Source: Sisyra terminalis
Taxonomy: Eukaryota > Arthropoda > Insecta > Neuroptera > Sisyridae
Reading direction: 5' to 3'
DNA: 64,000 nucleotides
Assembly: GCA_958496175.1 (NCBI GenBank)
Contig: OY292274.1
Coordinates: 30,419,482 to 30,483,481 of the forward strand
Positions 15,201 to 27,900 of the stretch are shown here, piece by piece. Position numbers and translations under genes: made by a program. Under the pieces are notes generated by a model. That model did no database searches, was not told the DNA's origin, and was given only the letters and a program-made list of their open reading frames with translations. Each line of letters opens with the position of its first letter. The stretch's first letter is position 1.

Positions 15201-16416
15201 GGATGGACAACCTCCGATTTGTCTTTGTAATCGTGGTTTTACTGGAAAGTATTGTGAAGAAGATATCAATGATTGCATTCTACCTGGAGGAGGAAGTCCT
15301 TGTCACCATGGAGGCAAATGTATAGATGGAATTGAAAAATATACATGTGAATGTACAGGAACAGGTATAGTTAACTTTCTTTATTATGTAAATATCCTAC
15401 GCATATGAGCAATTCATGTACTATTTGATCTAAGGATAAATTTTAAAACAAGGAATATATTAATACTTTCTTGTTCTGATGCCGAACCCTTGACCTCGTA
15501 TTTAAGTTGGTTGACTAAATGTTTTTTTATAAGTAAGAAAAAGCCTTACTGATTTTAACTTCCATTATTAAAAATCAACTCGTAACCATTTTGATAATTA
15601 TCTACGGTTTTGTATTATTTTATAGAGCAAATAATTTATCCACATTTCAAAAGTTACCTCAATTTAAACGTGGTTTAAAAACTAAGGGTTGGGTAGTAGC
15701 TCTCAAGTTTTGTTATTATGCAACTATAATAACATGTTTTTTCTTTTTAATACTATTAATGCATTATTAACATTATCAAATGCCTTATTTTTCTATAAAT
15801 TTTTTTAAGGATATACGGGTGTGCATTGTGAATATGATATCGACGAATGCAGAGAACTTCGTCCGTACGAAATATGCGGTGGTATGGGTGATTGTATCAA
15901 CCTAAAAGGAAGTTATCATTGCAAATGTACACACCAAGGACTATGTGGAAGAAATTGCAGTCTTAGAAATCCTTGTTTTCCGTTAGACGTAGTTCAGGAT
16001 GACGGAAGTTACGAAGAAGTTGGACCTTGCGGTCAACACGGTACATGTATTGAAACTTGTGATTTCGAATCAACGTACCGTTGCGATTGTTTTGATGGAT
16101 ATGAAGGCGAAAACTGTACACAAGCAGAAGTAAGATCATAGAATAATTTTTCAATAGAATGTAACTGTATCACATATTTTTGTTTCAGATACTTTCTAAA
16201 CATTCTACAGACGCGGCTGACATCGCGATAATAGTTGTCCCTATTTTATTGGTTTTATTATTGTTAGCGGCTGCTGGTCTTGCAATTTTAATTACAATGG
16301 CCAGAAGTAAAAGAGCAACACGAGGTACTTACAGTCCAAGTGCACAAGAGTTTTGTAATCCACGAGTAGAAATGGATCACGTACTAAAACCACCTCCTGA
16401 AGAAAGACTTATATAA
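6297..16416 (+). CDS. crb: Crumbs, apical polarity transmembrane protein (5' end missing)
   Basis: Crumbs is the apical determinant of epithelial polarity; its tail recruits Stardust/PALS1 and FERM proteins. Exons: 6297-6473, 6533-6744, 6806-6995, 7059-7337, 7395-8102, 8538-8719, 8911-9064, 9235-9465, 9523-9762, 9824-10054, 10115-10263, 10331-10526, 10584-10755, 10811-10990, 11372-11597, 11650-11892, 11951-12163, 12223-12412, 12474-12784, 13222-13467, 13530-14429, 14486-15020, 15086-15364, 15810-16129, 16189-16416. Phases agree throughout, giving 2329 residues. In order: a LamG-like region, 24 EGF-like repeats, LamG, EGF, LamG, one or two EGF, LamG, eight EGF, one TM helix (exon 25), and a tail of about 37 residues with the FERM-binding [10 protein letters not shown] and the PDZ ligand ERLI. 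Many EGF repeats have the D/N-x-D/N-E/D-C calcium-binding start. The first exon opens inside a hydrophobic LLYVV stretch, probably the end of the signal peptide, so the ATG exon lies upstream. AATAAA follows at 16473. Identity is certain from the tail; single splice sites may be off. Confidence 0.95.
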
Positions 16417-18990
16417 ATTAATCTCCAGACAATATTTAAAAAAAAAACGATGCCTTATTTCATAGTAACCTAAATAAAATAATCGTGTCTTTAATCAATT
16501 GCATTATGTGCAATTATTTTTAGCTAAAATAGTTAACATTGAAACTGTACCTGTAAATAATTGTACAGAAAAATACTTTTTTAAATTGAATTTAAAATCT
16601 AAAATAATAGAATAGACTGACTAGGTTTCACAAAAGAGCCGAAAAAACCGTCCATATATATTTTATGAGAGTAATTTAGAAATCTTTCTAACAATGTACA
16701 ATTTTCTAATGATATTTTGTAAATCATTGAAAAGCAATTATTTTAAATATTTCTAGTAGTAATTATGTAATAGTTTGGCACGTGATATCATAATTACATA
16801 TTTTCCTTCATTAAATAATAGTGAATTTGGTTCGTTTAAAAGTTACCAAAGCGATAATTAAAATAATCAAAACAATATTCCGTACTTAAGATATTTATAT
16901 AATTTAGTTTTATTTCTTTATTTTAATCAGTAATTGATTAGACAGTATCAACAATTTTGAGTAATAGATAATAAACATTGCTCAAACAATTAACAAATCT
17001 ACTGATCACTTTTGAAAATCGTGAAATCTAAATTATTTATTGAATTACATCGTACATTTCGTTAAAATTCAATATTGAAGCATTGTTTTTGCAATTTGTT
17101 AGTTCTATTTTTATAAAAAATTGTAGATGTAATACTCAATGATTATATATTTATCCATTTTATTTCTGTACTTAAATTATTTTTACTAAAAATATAATAT
17201 TTACCATGACTAAATTAAATTTTAAAAATCAATAAAAAAACTATATTTCTATATTTGTTTTTCTTGTCTATTCTTTATTACCCAGGGCCATTCAAGGACG
17301 TAACATACTTTTGAAATTAAGATTTTATTGATCTTGATTATTTTATTGATCTATGGTATTATAGCATATATTGGTACCAATTGGTACGTACTAATTTAAT
17401 ATTAATACGATTAATACTTTAATCTTACAGCATTTTAACTACATAAAGTAATGACTGCCAAGAAATAAACAAACTATCAAAACAATAAAACTGTAACTGA
17501 CTGTAACATTCAGCTGCAAAATCAACAACTTGAAACTTTTGATAACTATTATACTACTAATACAGGCATTAAAAGAGAAAATACTGTTGCATGCTTTTCT
17601 GTTAAGAAATACGACTTTAAAATTAAGGTTTTTGCAGCCGTCAAAAATCGCTACAGGTATATACTTTAGATCGGAATAACTTGCTGACGGTTCATTTTCT
17701 GATTTGCTTTTAATTCAATTCGCGAATTTGTTTGCGATTTTATTACTCATTTATCAATTCAGTTCTGGCGTCATTTAATTTTATCTTTTGTTGCTAAGTT
17801 TTTGATTGTAACCTATTTATTTACAAGTTTTATCAAAAACAAAGTAGACAATGAGACAATGCTAGATTGCACTAATCTAAAGTATGCCTGCATCAAATTA
17901 GTATGTTACAAAAAAAGATAAGTATGAATCGCAAATATTGAAGTTTGAGAAATAAATTACACGGCAAAATGTCCAAACCTAAAAATCCAATTAACGAAGA
18001 AATTTATTGAAATTACAGAAATAAAAAATGCTAATATGAAACTTGATCAATCTTATTCGCAAATTTTTTAACTCGCGTGCGCCAACGTCCTTTTCCTTTC
18101 CACCTGCTATGTTCTTTACATCTATTATTCTATTATGGAAATAATAGAATTTGATCTAGCTATTTGACTGGTTCCTAAGTTGTAACGGGTCCAAAATTAC
18201 TTACGACTGTAAATCGATTTTCTCATTGCCTTTAGGTAAACAAACAATACCCTTTTATTCCCCAAGCATCTGAATTCTTTTGTAACAAATTTTAAATTTT
18301 ATTGTTCGCCTTGATAAAACGTCATCACAGGGGAGCCGCTACTATTTGGAGCCAATAATCAAGACAGTATCTGAAAATTCGAGGTGCACCCTTATTTTTT
18401 GAGTTTAAACTTTAGTGCGCACATTATTATATGAAATGCAACGCACTCTCTTGATATGAATATTAACGAAAATGTTGATGATTTTTGCCAATCTTTGCGG
18501 TCCAGAAAAAGCAAATAGAATCCAGTTACGACAACGATAGAAGATATTTATTCAAAGTAATAAAAAGAGACACATTTCGATCATGTTGTCGAAGATTGTA
18601 ATTAGTGACGGGATTGGTGGAAATATTTCAGATAAGTGTGGAAGAGAGGACTTCTCTGGTTATATTTGTTGTTATCGTTGTTATTTACTAAAATTTCTTC
18701 ATTTACTGTTTTGAATTTTGATGAAGTTTACATGAAGCGGAAGTATAACGCTTTTAACTATTTCAAAAAATTTCAATTTTCAGTAGACATTGCAAATGTT
18801 GCAAATAAAGTGAATAAGTAAAGTTGAAAACAGAAACTTAATTAGTAGTATACCTAAAATCGGCAGTAAGTATTTATTGTTTATTGAAAAAATCCAATTT
18901 CTTAGACTTCAGAGTATAAATACATATTTTATAAACGCCATAAATGCTTATAAAATTTTTCTATAACCAAAAAATAGTTTTGTTTTTCAG
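16417..18990. other. crumbs 3' UTR, intergenic sequence and spindle-E 5' region
   Basis: Polyadenylation signals for crumbs are plausible at 16473 (AATAAA) and about 17230. The rest is AT-rich and holds no exon I can support. The last base (18990) is the AG of a splice acceptor that precedes the spindle-E start by 6 nt, so at least one untranslated spindle-E exon should lie in this stretch. Confidence 0.5.
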
Positions 18991-18996
18991 ATAAAC

Positions 18997-21900
18997 ATGA
19001 GTTTTCTATTGGAGGGACTGTTGGATCCTTCAAAACCATTAATAAAAATGAAAAACATATATGCTGAAGTCGATGGACGAGTGACTACAAAAATGGAAGA
19101 ATCTGACCATGAAGATGACTTCGAGGAAAATCCCAATGATTACATTATGGAAATTCAACGACATGAAGAAGAAGAAGCTCTGGCATTAACAATTCCGCCT
19201 GAAATAGAAAAAAATGAAATGCTTGAACTAGAAGATTTCTCTTCAATTGTAGCTTCAACAACAATCCAAAATATCGATAATTTTTTAGATCCATATAAAA
19301 ACTATAATTTTACTTATAACGACGAAATAGATTTACCTATTAATTACTATAAAGATAAGGTATAACAGAAAAATATGTTTTCATATATTTATAACTATGT
19401 GTTTCATATTTTAGTTAGTCAGATTAGTTGATTCCAATCAAGTATTACTATTACAAGGCCCCACCGGTTGTGGTAAAACTACACAGCTACCACAGTTTTT
19501 ATTAGATCATTGTCGTTCTATGAATAAACCTTGCAAAATTATTGTAACTCAACCTAGAAGAATCGCTGCTGTAAGTATTGCCAGGCGTGTAGCTGAACAA
19601 CGAAAATGGGCACTGGGAACTGTTGTTGGATATCAAGTAAGTAAATATATCAAAGTAGTCAAATTAATATGAGATATGTAATTATTATCTTCTTGTTGCC
19701 GCCTTATTACGATTTAATGCTGAACCGATTTTAATGAAACGGGTGTAAAGATTGCTTGAATCATAAGCAATAAAGAGGACTTCTGCATAACTAAAGGAAT
19801 CATTTTTATAAAGTAAAAATGAAAAAGAAAAAGAAAAAAATGTATTGTAATGTACATTTAACAATAAATTAACATATAAGAGTTATGGCGGTTACTAATA
19901 AAAAAAGTAAAATTATGAGAATACTATGATTCTTCCGGCGCCACGATTTTACAACGGATTCTTATAAATATCGACGAAAAAAAAAACGAAAATGGAGAAT
20001 AAAATTTTTCGCTATTTCGCTTGTTTTACGAAATATCGATATTTAAATGTTGATTTTTTTTCACTTTTTTAGACCTATTAGGATTTTCATGAAAAAAATG
20101 GTAAATGCTTACAACCGTAGCTCCACCAAGTATTTGTGCTAAGAAAAATATTAACAAGGGGTCTAAGGGCGAAGCTCCCTAAAATATTAGATGTTTATTT
20201 AATTATGACCTGTCTGACTCGCGAATTAAATAAAAACCAAATCGAAAATGCAATATTGTCAGATGTGGGAAACGCCCCCCAACTCTTCCCGGGCTTCGTC
20301 ACTGGACCCTTTGTTTATAATTTTTTGGCAGAAAAAAAATTGGAGTTATATTTATAATAATTCACCTTTTTTTCATAAAAATCCTGAGAATTCCGTCTAA
20401 AAAAGTAAAAAAAAATCAACTTTTAAGTATATATTTCGTAAAATAAGTGAGATATCAAAAATTTATTTTTCATTTTCGTTTTTTTTTTGTCGAGATCTAT
20501 AAGAATCCGTGGTAAAATCATGGTACCCCAAAAATTGTAGTCTTGTCAAATTATGTTTTGATATAATTTTATTGCAAGTTTTCGAGGAATAATTCAAACT
20601 AAGTGTTACTATATGGGGGAACACTATTTATTCTAATAAGATATTTTTTGAGTTCTCTAACTCTCGTTCTGGTGAACCGCGTAGTAAAATAATAATTTTT
20701 TTTATTGGTTTTTACCGTCGGTTTATATTTTTTTAGGTTTTTAGCGACTAGAGTTAATAAGAATTCGTAAATTGAGAAATGTCGAAAATTTGCTTGATAA
20801 AAAATTCGTACCCAACACCTACTAGTTTTGGAATGGCCACCTTGACCACTCGGTTATTATTTAATATTTATATTTAATAAGAATTTTCATACAATTCAGT
20901 TAGTAAATAAAATAATTATATTTCATAAAGTTTGAAAAGTAATATATTTTTATAAATTATAAAAACAATAAATCTGCTCAAAATTGCTTGCTTTTATGAA
21001 TCCAAGCACATAATTTGTGCTAGTTAAAATACACGGATTATAATATTATGTAAAACTATTGCTTTAAAAGAAAATATTGGGTTCGATTGAAACTGAAAAA
21101 GGATTTGAACCTGATTTTTGTTGTAAAAACAAATATGAGTGCCTACTGGTGGTCGAGTGGTCTAGGTGATTGCTCCAAAACTGGTAGGTGTTGGGTTGTT
21201 ATCAAGTAAATGTTCGATATTTCTCGATTACGGATTTTTAGTTTTAAGGTGACCGTAAATAATAATTAAAGAAAAATATTTGTCGAACAATAGTTCCACA
21301 AACATGAAAAATTCTTTCTGAAAAGTTCTTTGAAAAATAAATACTTAAAGAAAATATTTTTTCAGGTTGGATTACATCGTGAAGTTTCCGAAAACACATT
21401 AATCACTTATGTAACTACAGGAGTTTTACTTCAAAAACTAATAGGACAAGGAAACATGAATGAATATACGCATATTATTTTAGACGAAGTTCATGAACGG
21501 GAATGTGACATGGATTTTTTAATGCTTTTAGTTCGTAGATTTTCAAGGACTAATTCGCGCTTTGTGAAGGTAAAAATTATAACGTTATTACCCATAACAT
21601 TATTATAACATTATTACATTACTGAAACTAAAAATTTACCCCAAGAATGTGAATGTTCAATGAAAATAATGGGCACTATTAAGAAACTGTCTTATATTTT
21701 CAGGAAGAGGTATTTTCTAATTTACATAACGCAAGTTTTGCTATTTTTAAACTTTCTCTGGCTCCTAAAAAAGCAAAGTATTTTTTTTTTATTGAAAAAT
21801 CTCCATCAAAAGTGCCTTACGTGATTTATGAGTCTCAAATTTCGATTTCTTCAGATAATTGTTAGCTTCTTATATCTTGCGTTTCTGATACATACATTTT

Positions 21901-24900
21901 AGGTTTTTTTAGCTTCCTGATCATAGGTGTACATAGGAATAAGAAGGGCTTGTGTCCTAGGCAGTTTTCAAACGGGAATGCAAAAATGGAAAAAAAATCA
22001 AATTAATAACATAAAGATAAAAAAAGCTTCACTTCAAGTCATTTACTCGTCGATAACTGGATTTACTCGACTGGAATTTAAGATAAATTATTGGACTCGA
22101 TTTCTTGATTTATACTAAGGCCATGACTGATTTATAAAATACATCCTCGACTAAATCACTAGATCATAAAAGTTAGCACAACAAAAGACGATAAAAGTAC
22201 AATTTTAAATTTTACCTTATTGAAAAAGTATTGTTTAAAATTAATTGTTTCAAAATTGATTAAGAATTTTTTTGAAATTTATAATTTCTATTTATTGCAC
22301 TCGTATGTATTGGTTCATTGTATTTGTAGAAAAAAGAAATCACTTTTCTTTGTACTAGGTATACTGTTTTTAAACAAGAAAAGACTCCTGTCGCACTCAC
22401 TATAGTATTACCTTATATCAGTATAAAATTAAGAGCGCAAGTAGTTTTTTTAAGGGATTCTATTTTTTGTGGTAAAGCCATTCATTTATTTATTCCTGTA
22501 TTTAAAAACTTTTATTTTCATATTAATATTTATTTTAGATCATATTAATGTCAGCAACATTTGACGCATCCAAGTTTTCTCACTACTTTTCCGTACCATA
22601 CCAAGGATCTTTGCAACCAGCACCTATTGAAACTATAAATCGAAAAACAAAACATGATATTCACATTTATTATCTTGATGACATAGAACGAAAATTAGGG
22701 CCGGTAATTTATATATCAATATATGTATATTTATTTTAATTAACGATTGAATTTAGTTTCCAGAAATAAATTTTAGGAAGCCTGAAATCGATAACCGTTT
22801 TTTCGATGTATGTGCTTGTCTTATAACTAAATTAGAACTGTTAGATCAAGATGTAGTACCCGGAAGTGTTCTGGTATTTCTACCAGGAATACGGGAAATA
22901 GAAGAAATGCACAGTATTTTGCAGAAATCAAAATATCGGTAATGATTATAATTTATGAATTTGTCAAAAAATCATATAAATATTAATCATGTAAATACTT
23001 GCAGAGGAAAAATAGAATATGACATAATACCATTACACTCTACAATTACGAATGATGAACAAAGAAAAGTATTTATGAATCCTAGACCAAATCGCAGGAA
23101 AATTGTGCTATCGACAAATATAGCAGAGAGTTCCATTACAGTACCTGATATTCGATATAGTAATTACATTTTTTTTTTTTTTTTTTTTTTGGTATTTTAT
23201 ACCAATAGTTTGTATTTTAATTTTCTTATTTTAGTTATTGATTTTTGTCGCACAAAAGAAGTATTTTATGATCCAAAAACAACTTTTTCATCGTTACAAT
23301 TAACTTGGGCATCTAAAAATCAATGTACGCAAAGAGCTGGCCGTGTGGGTCGCGTATCAGATGGTCGTGTTTATCGTTTAGTTCCTGAAATGTTTTATGA
23401 GGTTTATATTTAAATTTGTTTTTTTTTTAATTTCAATATTTTTTTGTACTTTTTAGGAATGTATTCCGTTAGATAAAAGTCCAGAAATGAAAAGAGTATC
23501 TTTGGAGCAATTAGTTTTACATACAAAAAGATTGCAATTAAATTTATGTCCACATGAAATATTAGGATTGGCACTTGATCCACCTGATTTGAATCAAATT
23601 TCACGAACGATTTTGATATTAAAAGAATTAGGAGCTTTATTACTTACCCACAAAGGCACATATACACCAAAAAATGGAGATTTGACATTTTTAGGACACG
23701 TAATGGCAACTTTACCTTTAGATGTTCGTTTATCAAAACTGATAGTTTTAGGGTATATTTACGGATGTTTAGAAGAGTGTATTATAATGGGTAAAAAGTT
23801 GAGTTTATTTTTCGACTATATTTTTTTTAACATTTACTGTTACAGCGGCTGGAGTAAGCTGCCAAAAGTTATTTAGTACACCATTCAAAGAAGGAATGAA
23901 TGCTTACAGTTGTAAATTGTTTTGGGCCGATGGATGTTGCAGTGATTTAATAGCTGTTTTAAATGTTTATAAAGTTTGGAAACACAACTTTGGTGGAAAA
24001 TTTAATTCAAACTCTAAAATATTGGGAAATGCAGCAAATTGGGGACAAAGAAATTTTATTCAATATAAAGTGTTACTGGAAATCGAACAACTCATAATAG
24101 AAATCAAACAACGATTACAAATTTTCAATATTACTGATATAAATAGCTTCCAATCAAACGCATTTGAAAAATCGTTAATTTTAAAAGTTGTCATTTGTGG
24201 AGCATTTTATCCAAACTATTTTGTTAGAAAACCTTATCATATAGACGAAAGAGAAGCTATAAAAATCTTAAATAAAAGGACACCAAACAACACAGTGTAT
24301 TTACAAGGTATGGATCCAAATCAACCCAGAGAACTTTATGTATCAGCGATTAAAGACAAACTTAAACCTTGTGGCAATGATATGATTGTTTCATTTGATT
24401 CAACACAGTAAGTTATTAATTGCTTACATTTACATTTTTTACTTGATAATAATTTTTTTATTAATTTATCATAGAAAAGTGTATGTTACCTTTTGTAACA
24501 ATAAAAAAGTGGAATCTATTCGCCAAGGAAAAAATAATTTGTATGGTTCTATGCCAGGGAACGTCGACGTTGAAGTATATAGAGCAGTGCGATTTCGACA
24601 TATTTTTAATGGAGTTGAAATTCCTATTCTTCCGTATGTACAAAATTTAAAATATATATTTAAATAATTAATATCTGATTCCATTGAATTTTAATACTCA
24701 GTGGTAATTGCCCATAACCAGCAGTATCGGGTTGATTTTTTGGTTTTAGCACATATATTTAACTTATACTAGTACGACTACGTAGACCTTATTGATATTT
24801 GGAATCAAATACACTAACGCCTCTAGCGCCTCGTTATTTTATCATTCATGTATACTTTATATCTCTACAATACTCTATATTCTCTACAACTTTATAATCT

Positions 24901-27900
24901 TGTATTTTGAAAATCAAGTATGTTATAAGAGTAATTGAAAGTATTAGAGTGTTAAAGTAGTGTAAAGTATTTAGAGTGTTTGATATTACTTTGGGACTAT
25001 CTAGGAGCTTATAACAAGAAACATCAGTAACAGACTAACCAAAGAGTTACAATAAAAAGAAAAATAAAGACAGACGGGATTTAAAATCATTAGGCAGATT
25101 GAATAACTGATTGATCGTTAGTTCTGATCCATGCTGATCAAGACATGAGGATACGGCAAATACGTTTTAGCAAATACATTATCTTATGGTATTTTAAAAG
25201 CAAAGCAACTTACCAATTTATGGCTTGATTATTCATTTATTCAATACTAAAGTACAAGATCAAAATTACCCAATTGACGCATTTTTCCTTTATAGGATGA
25301 AAATATTAAGCTATGTTATAAAAGAAAATGTTTTTAGAATATAACTCTCAATTTAGATTTTTTATAAGTTTTGTGACTGTAATTGCATGTGTTTTTGCAA
25401 GTATTTCATAATTATGAAAAAAAATTTTAGCTCGTTGGAATAGAAAAAGTATCTGAGGCAACTGTAACACTATAATGATAGTAATACTTATTGTTAAACC
25501 TCATTTCCAGTGGCGCAGTATGGGTTTCAAAATAGACCTAATGCACATGATCTAAAAATAATTTTAAATGTTTTCAAAATGTTCTAAACTAATATCAAAT
25601 GTAGCTGTTAATTTTTAACTTAACTTGATAAAATCTAAAAAATATTCATTTGAAAATGCAAAAAAAATCATTAAATTCAAAATGCCTTAAACGATCTCCT
25701 ATTGTCCCGGCATTAAAATGACGTCATAATATGAAACTTTAAAATCCCATGAATGTTTTCCTATGACAAATGTATTTAAAAACACATGTTAAAAATTTAA
25801 AACATTTACAGTCTACACAACTTCTATCTATAAGAAAAAAATTATATTATTTTTTTTAGGTATCAAAATGTTTTCCATGGCGAAAAATTGTAAAAAATTA
25901 CAAAAACTGTGTAATTTATTATTGTTTCTAGGGTAACCGCTCAATGATCATTTTAAATCTCGGTTTTAAAACTCGTACTGTGACGTCACAAAAGTTTTCG
26001 AACTTTCATTTCCTCATTAAAATTAAAACTATTTCCTGCCAAAATAAAAGTTTTTCATAACTAAAAATTGGATTTTCCTCATATAAATAATGTCTTTTAT
26101 CGATGAAATGAAAAAAATAATGTATATCGTCTATTGTGTGTACTATGCGAACCGACAAAATCGTTTCATAATCTTATTCTTACACACTGCTATTAACCAT
26201 CTTAATCATTCTACATTAACTTTAAAAAATAGTTACTCAAATTTAAACATTTTCAAATATTCTTTATCACACGTAGTATATGCCGATTATTCATTTTTGT
26301 TTTTTTTCATATCAATATTTAATAGTAATCAAGCTCACCGTTTTTAGATAATTATTTTTAGCATAATATTAAATTGGCAATTTTCAGACTGAATAGAGCG
26401 AGAGCAAGATTGGAACAATTAAAGGAAGAGAAAAATACAGAAACTTGGATAAAACCCATTTTTTTGGGAGTGTTACCCGGAGTAGAAGAGGCAGAAATAT
26501 TTATTTCTATAACCAATGTAAACAATGAAATATTGTTAAAATTGTTGGCACATATAATATAAGTAAATTTCTTTTAGGTAATTGATCCTAGTCATTTTTG
26601 GGCCAGAAAAGCTGATAATTCAACCAATGATCTTATGAAAATCATAAAAATAGGATTACAAAAAAATAAATTAAAACTTATTGAAAGAGCTGTTATAGGA
26701 AATTATTACGCAGCACCTTTGAAGAAAGATTCAAATGTTTATTATAGAGTTAGATGTGATAGAATTATAACTTTAGGCAGTGAAAAATATATAAATGTTA
26801 GTGTTTATCTTACAAAAAAAAAATGTTTTTAAATTAACTAATTTATTTCCACTATTTAAGGCTTTTTACATCGATGTTGGCCTGTTTGAACAAATTCCAG
26901 AATCTGTCTTATACGATTTCCCTGAAAACTTGATGTCTTATCCTGGACAAGCTTTCGAATGTGTATTGTCCGGAATTCAACCTTCATTATTATTGAATAG
27001 TCGTGCTTTGTGGGTTAATGAAGCGAATAAATTGTTTACTAATCTAACTAATAACCAAATTCTTAGAGGAAAGGTAATTATGATTAATTTCAATCTGAAA
27101 CATTAAAAACTGATCTAGTAAATATTCTAGATATATTCAGTAGTGCAAGGAGTAGTTTCCTTACAGCTATGGATTAAAAATAGTTCATATTCAAATACTA
27201 ATTCTAATGTACCGATAGCTGAAGAAATTCATATAAATGACATGCTTATAAGTAAAGGATTTGCACAGCAAGTTGAAGAAGGATTTCTTTCTAAGGTTAG
27301 CCAAATTGCTTATTAAAACGAAAGATGTCTTTTAAAATTATCAGTATAATGGTTTACAAACTTAATTTTTTCAGCACAACCATGAAATTCGAGAAAATCA
27401 ATTGTATATGGAATTGGAAGAACGAGACTCCTATAACAAGCAACAAAGAGAATATGCGATGCATTTAAGAAATATTGATGACGATTTTGAATCGCCTTTA
27501 CCATCAGAATGTCGCCAAACCGTAATATTGAAAGGTCCATTTAGTCCTCTAGAAACGCAAGTATACAACGTAACTGTCGCAGGAAATCGGTCAGCTTTAG
27601 TTAATATTGAGCGGGATTCAGTTAATGCCGTTTTGATAGATTCCGAACCGCAAGATCCACATGAAAGGTGTGATATAATATATATTAATACTCTAACATG
27701 TTTTTTATAGCAGAGAAATAATACATTATCATTTTAAAAAATTATTGGTAGGTGTCGTTATAAAAAAAAATCGGGTACTTTAGGTTTACTCCCTCCTCTT
27801 CTCGTGAACATCGAAAAGATACTAACTTAAGGTTTTTATTATTTAACGAAGTTTAATTTTTCAATAAACTATAACGTTATTTTGATGATACAGTTGATTT

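Larger units (their letters stand above)
19637..21365 (+). other. spindle-E intron 2, rich in mobile elements
   Basis: This 1.73-kb intron holds a long-inverted-repeat element (19937-20529) and two SINE copies in opposite orientation (20703-20860 minus, 21141-21275 plus). Its splice sites are an ordinary gtaagt donor and a ttttcag acceptor. Confidence 0.75.

Noticed and set aside
18636..18821. 61-codon ORF with a hydrophobic, signal-peptide-like start just upstream of spindle-E
   Set aside because: It begins at GTG, not ATG. The first ATG inside opens only a few codons, and no splice sites link it to other exons.
20136..20357. 73-codon ORF in spindle-E intron 2
   Set aside because: It lies in the non-coding centre of the foldback element, runs into its arm and resembles no transposase.
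21141..21205. Possible tRNA-Ser/Leu gene
   Set aside because: It has A- and B-box-like words but no pairing acceptor or anticodon stems, and the same head recurs with the SINE body elsewhere.
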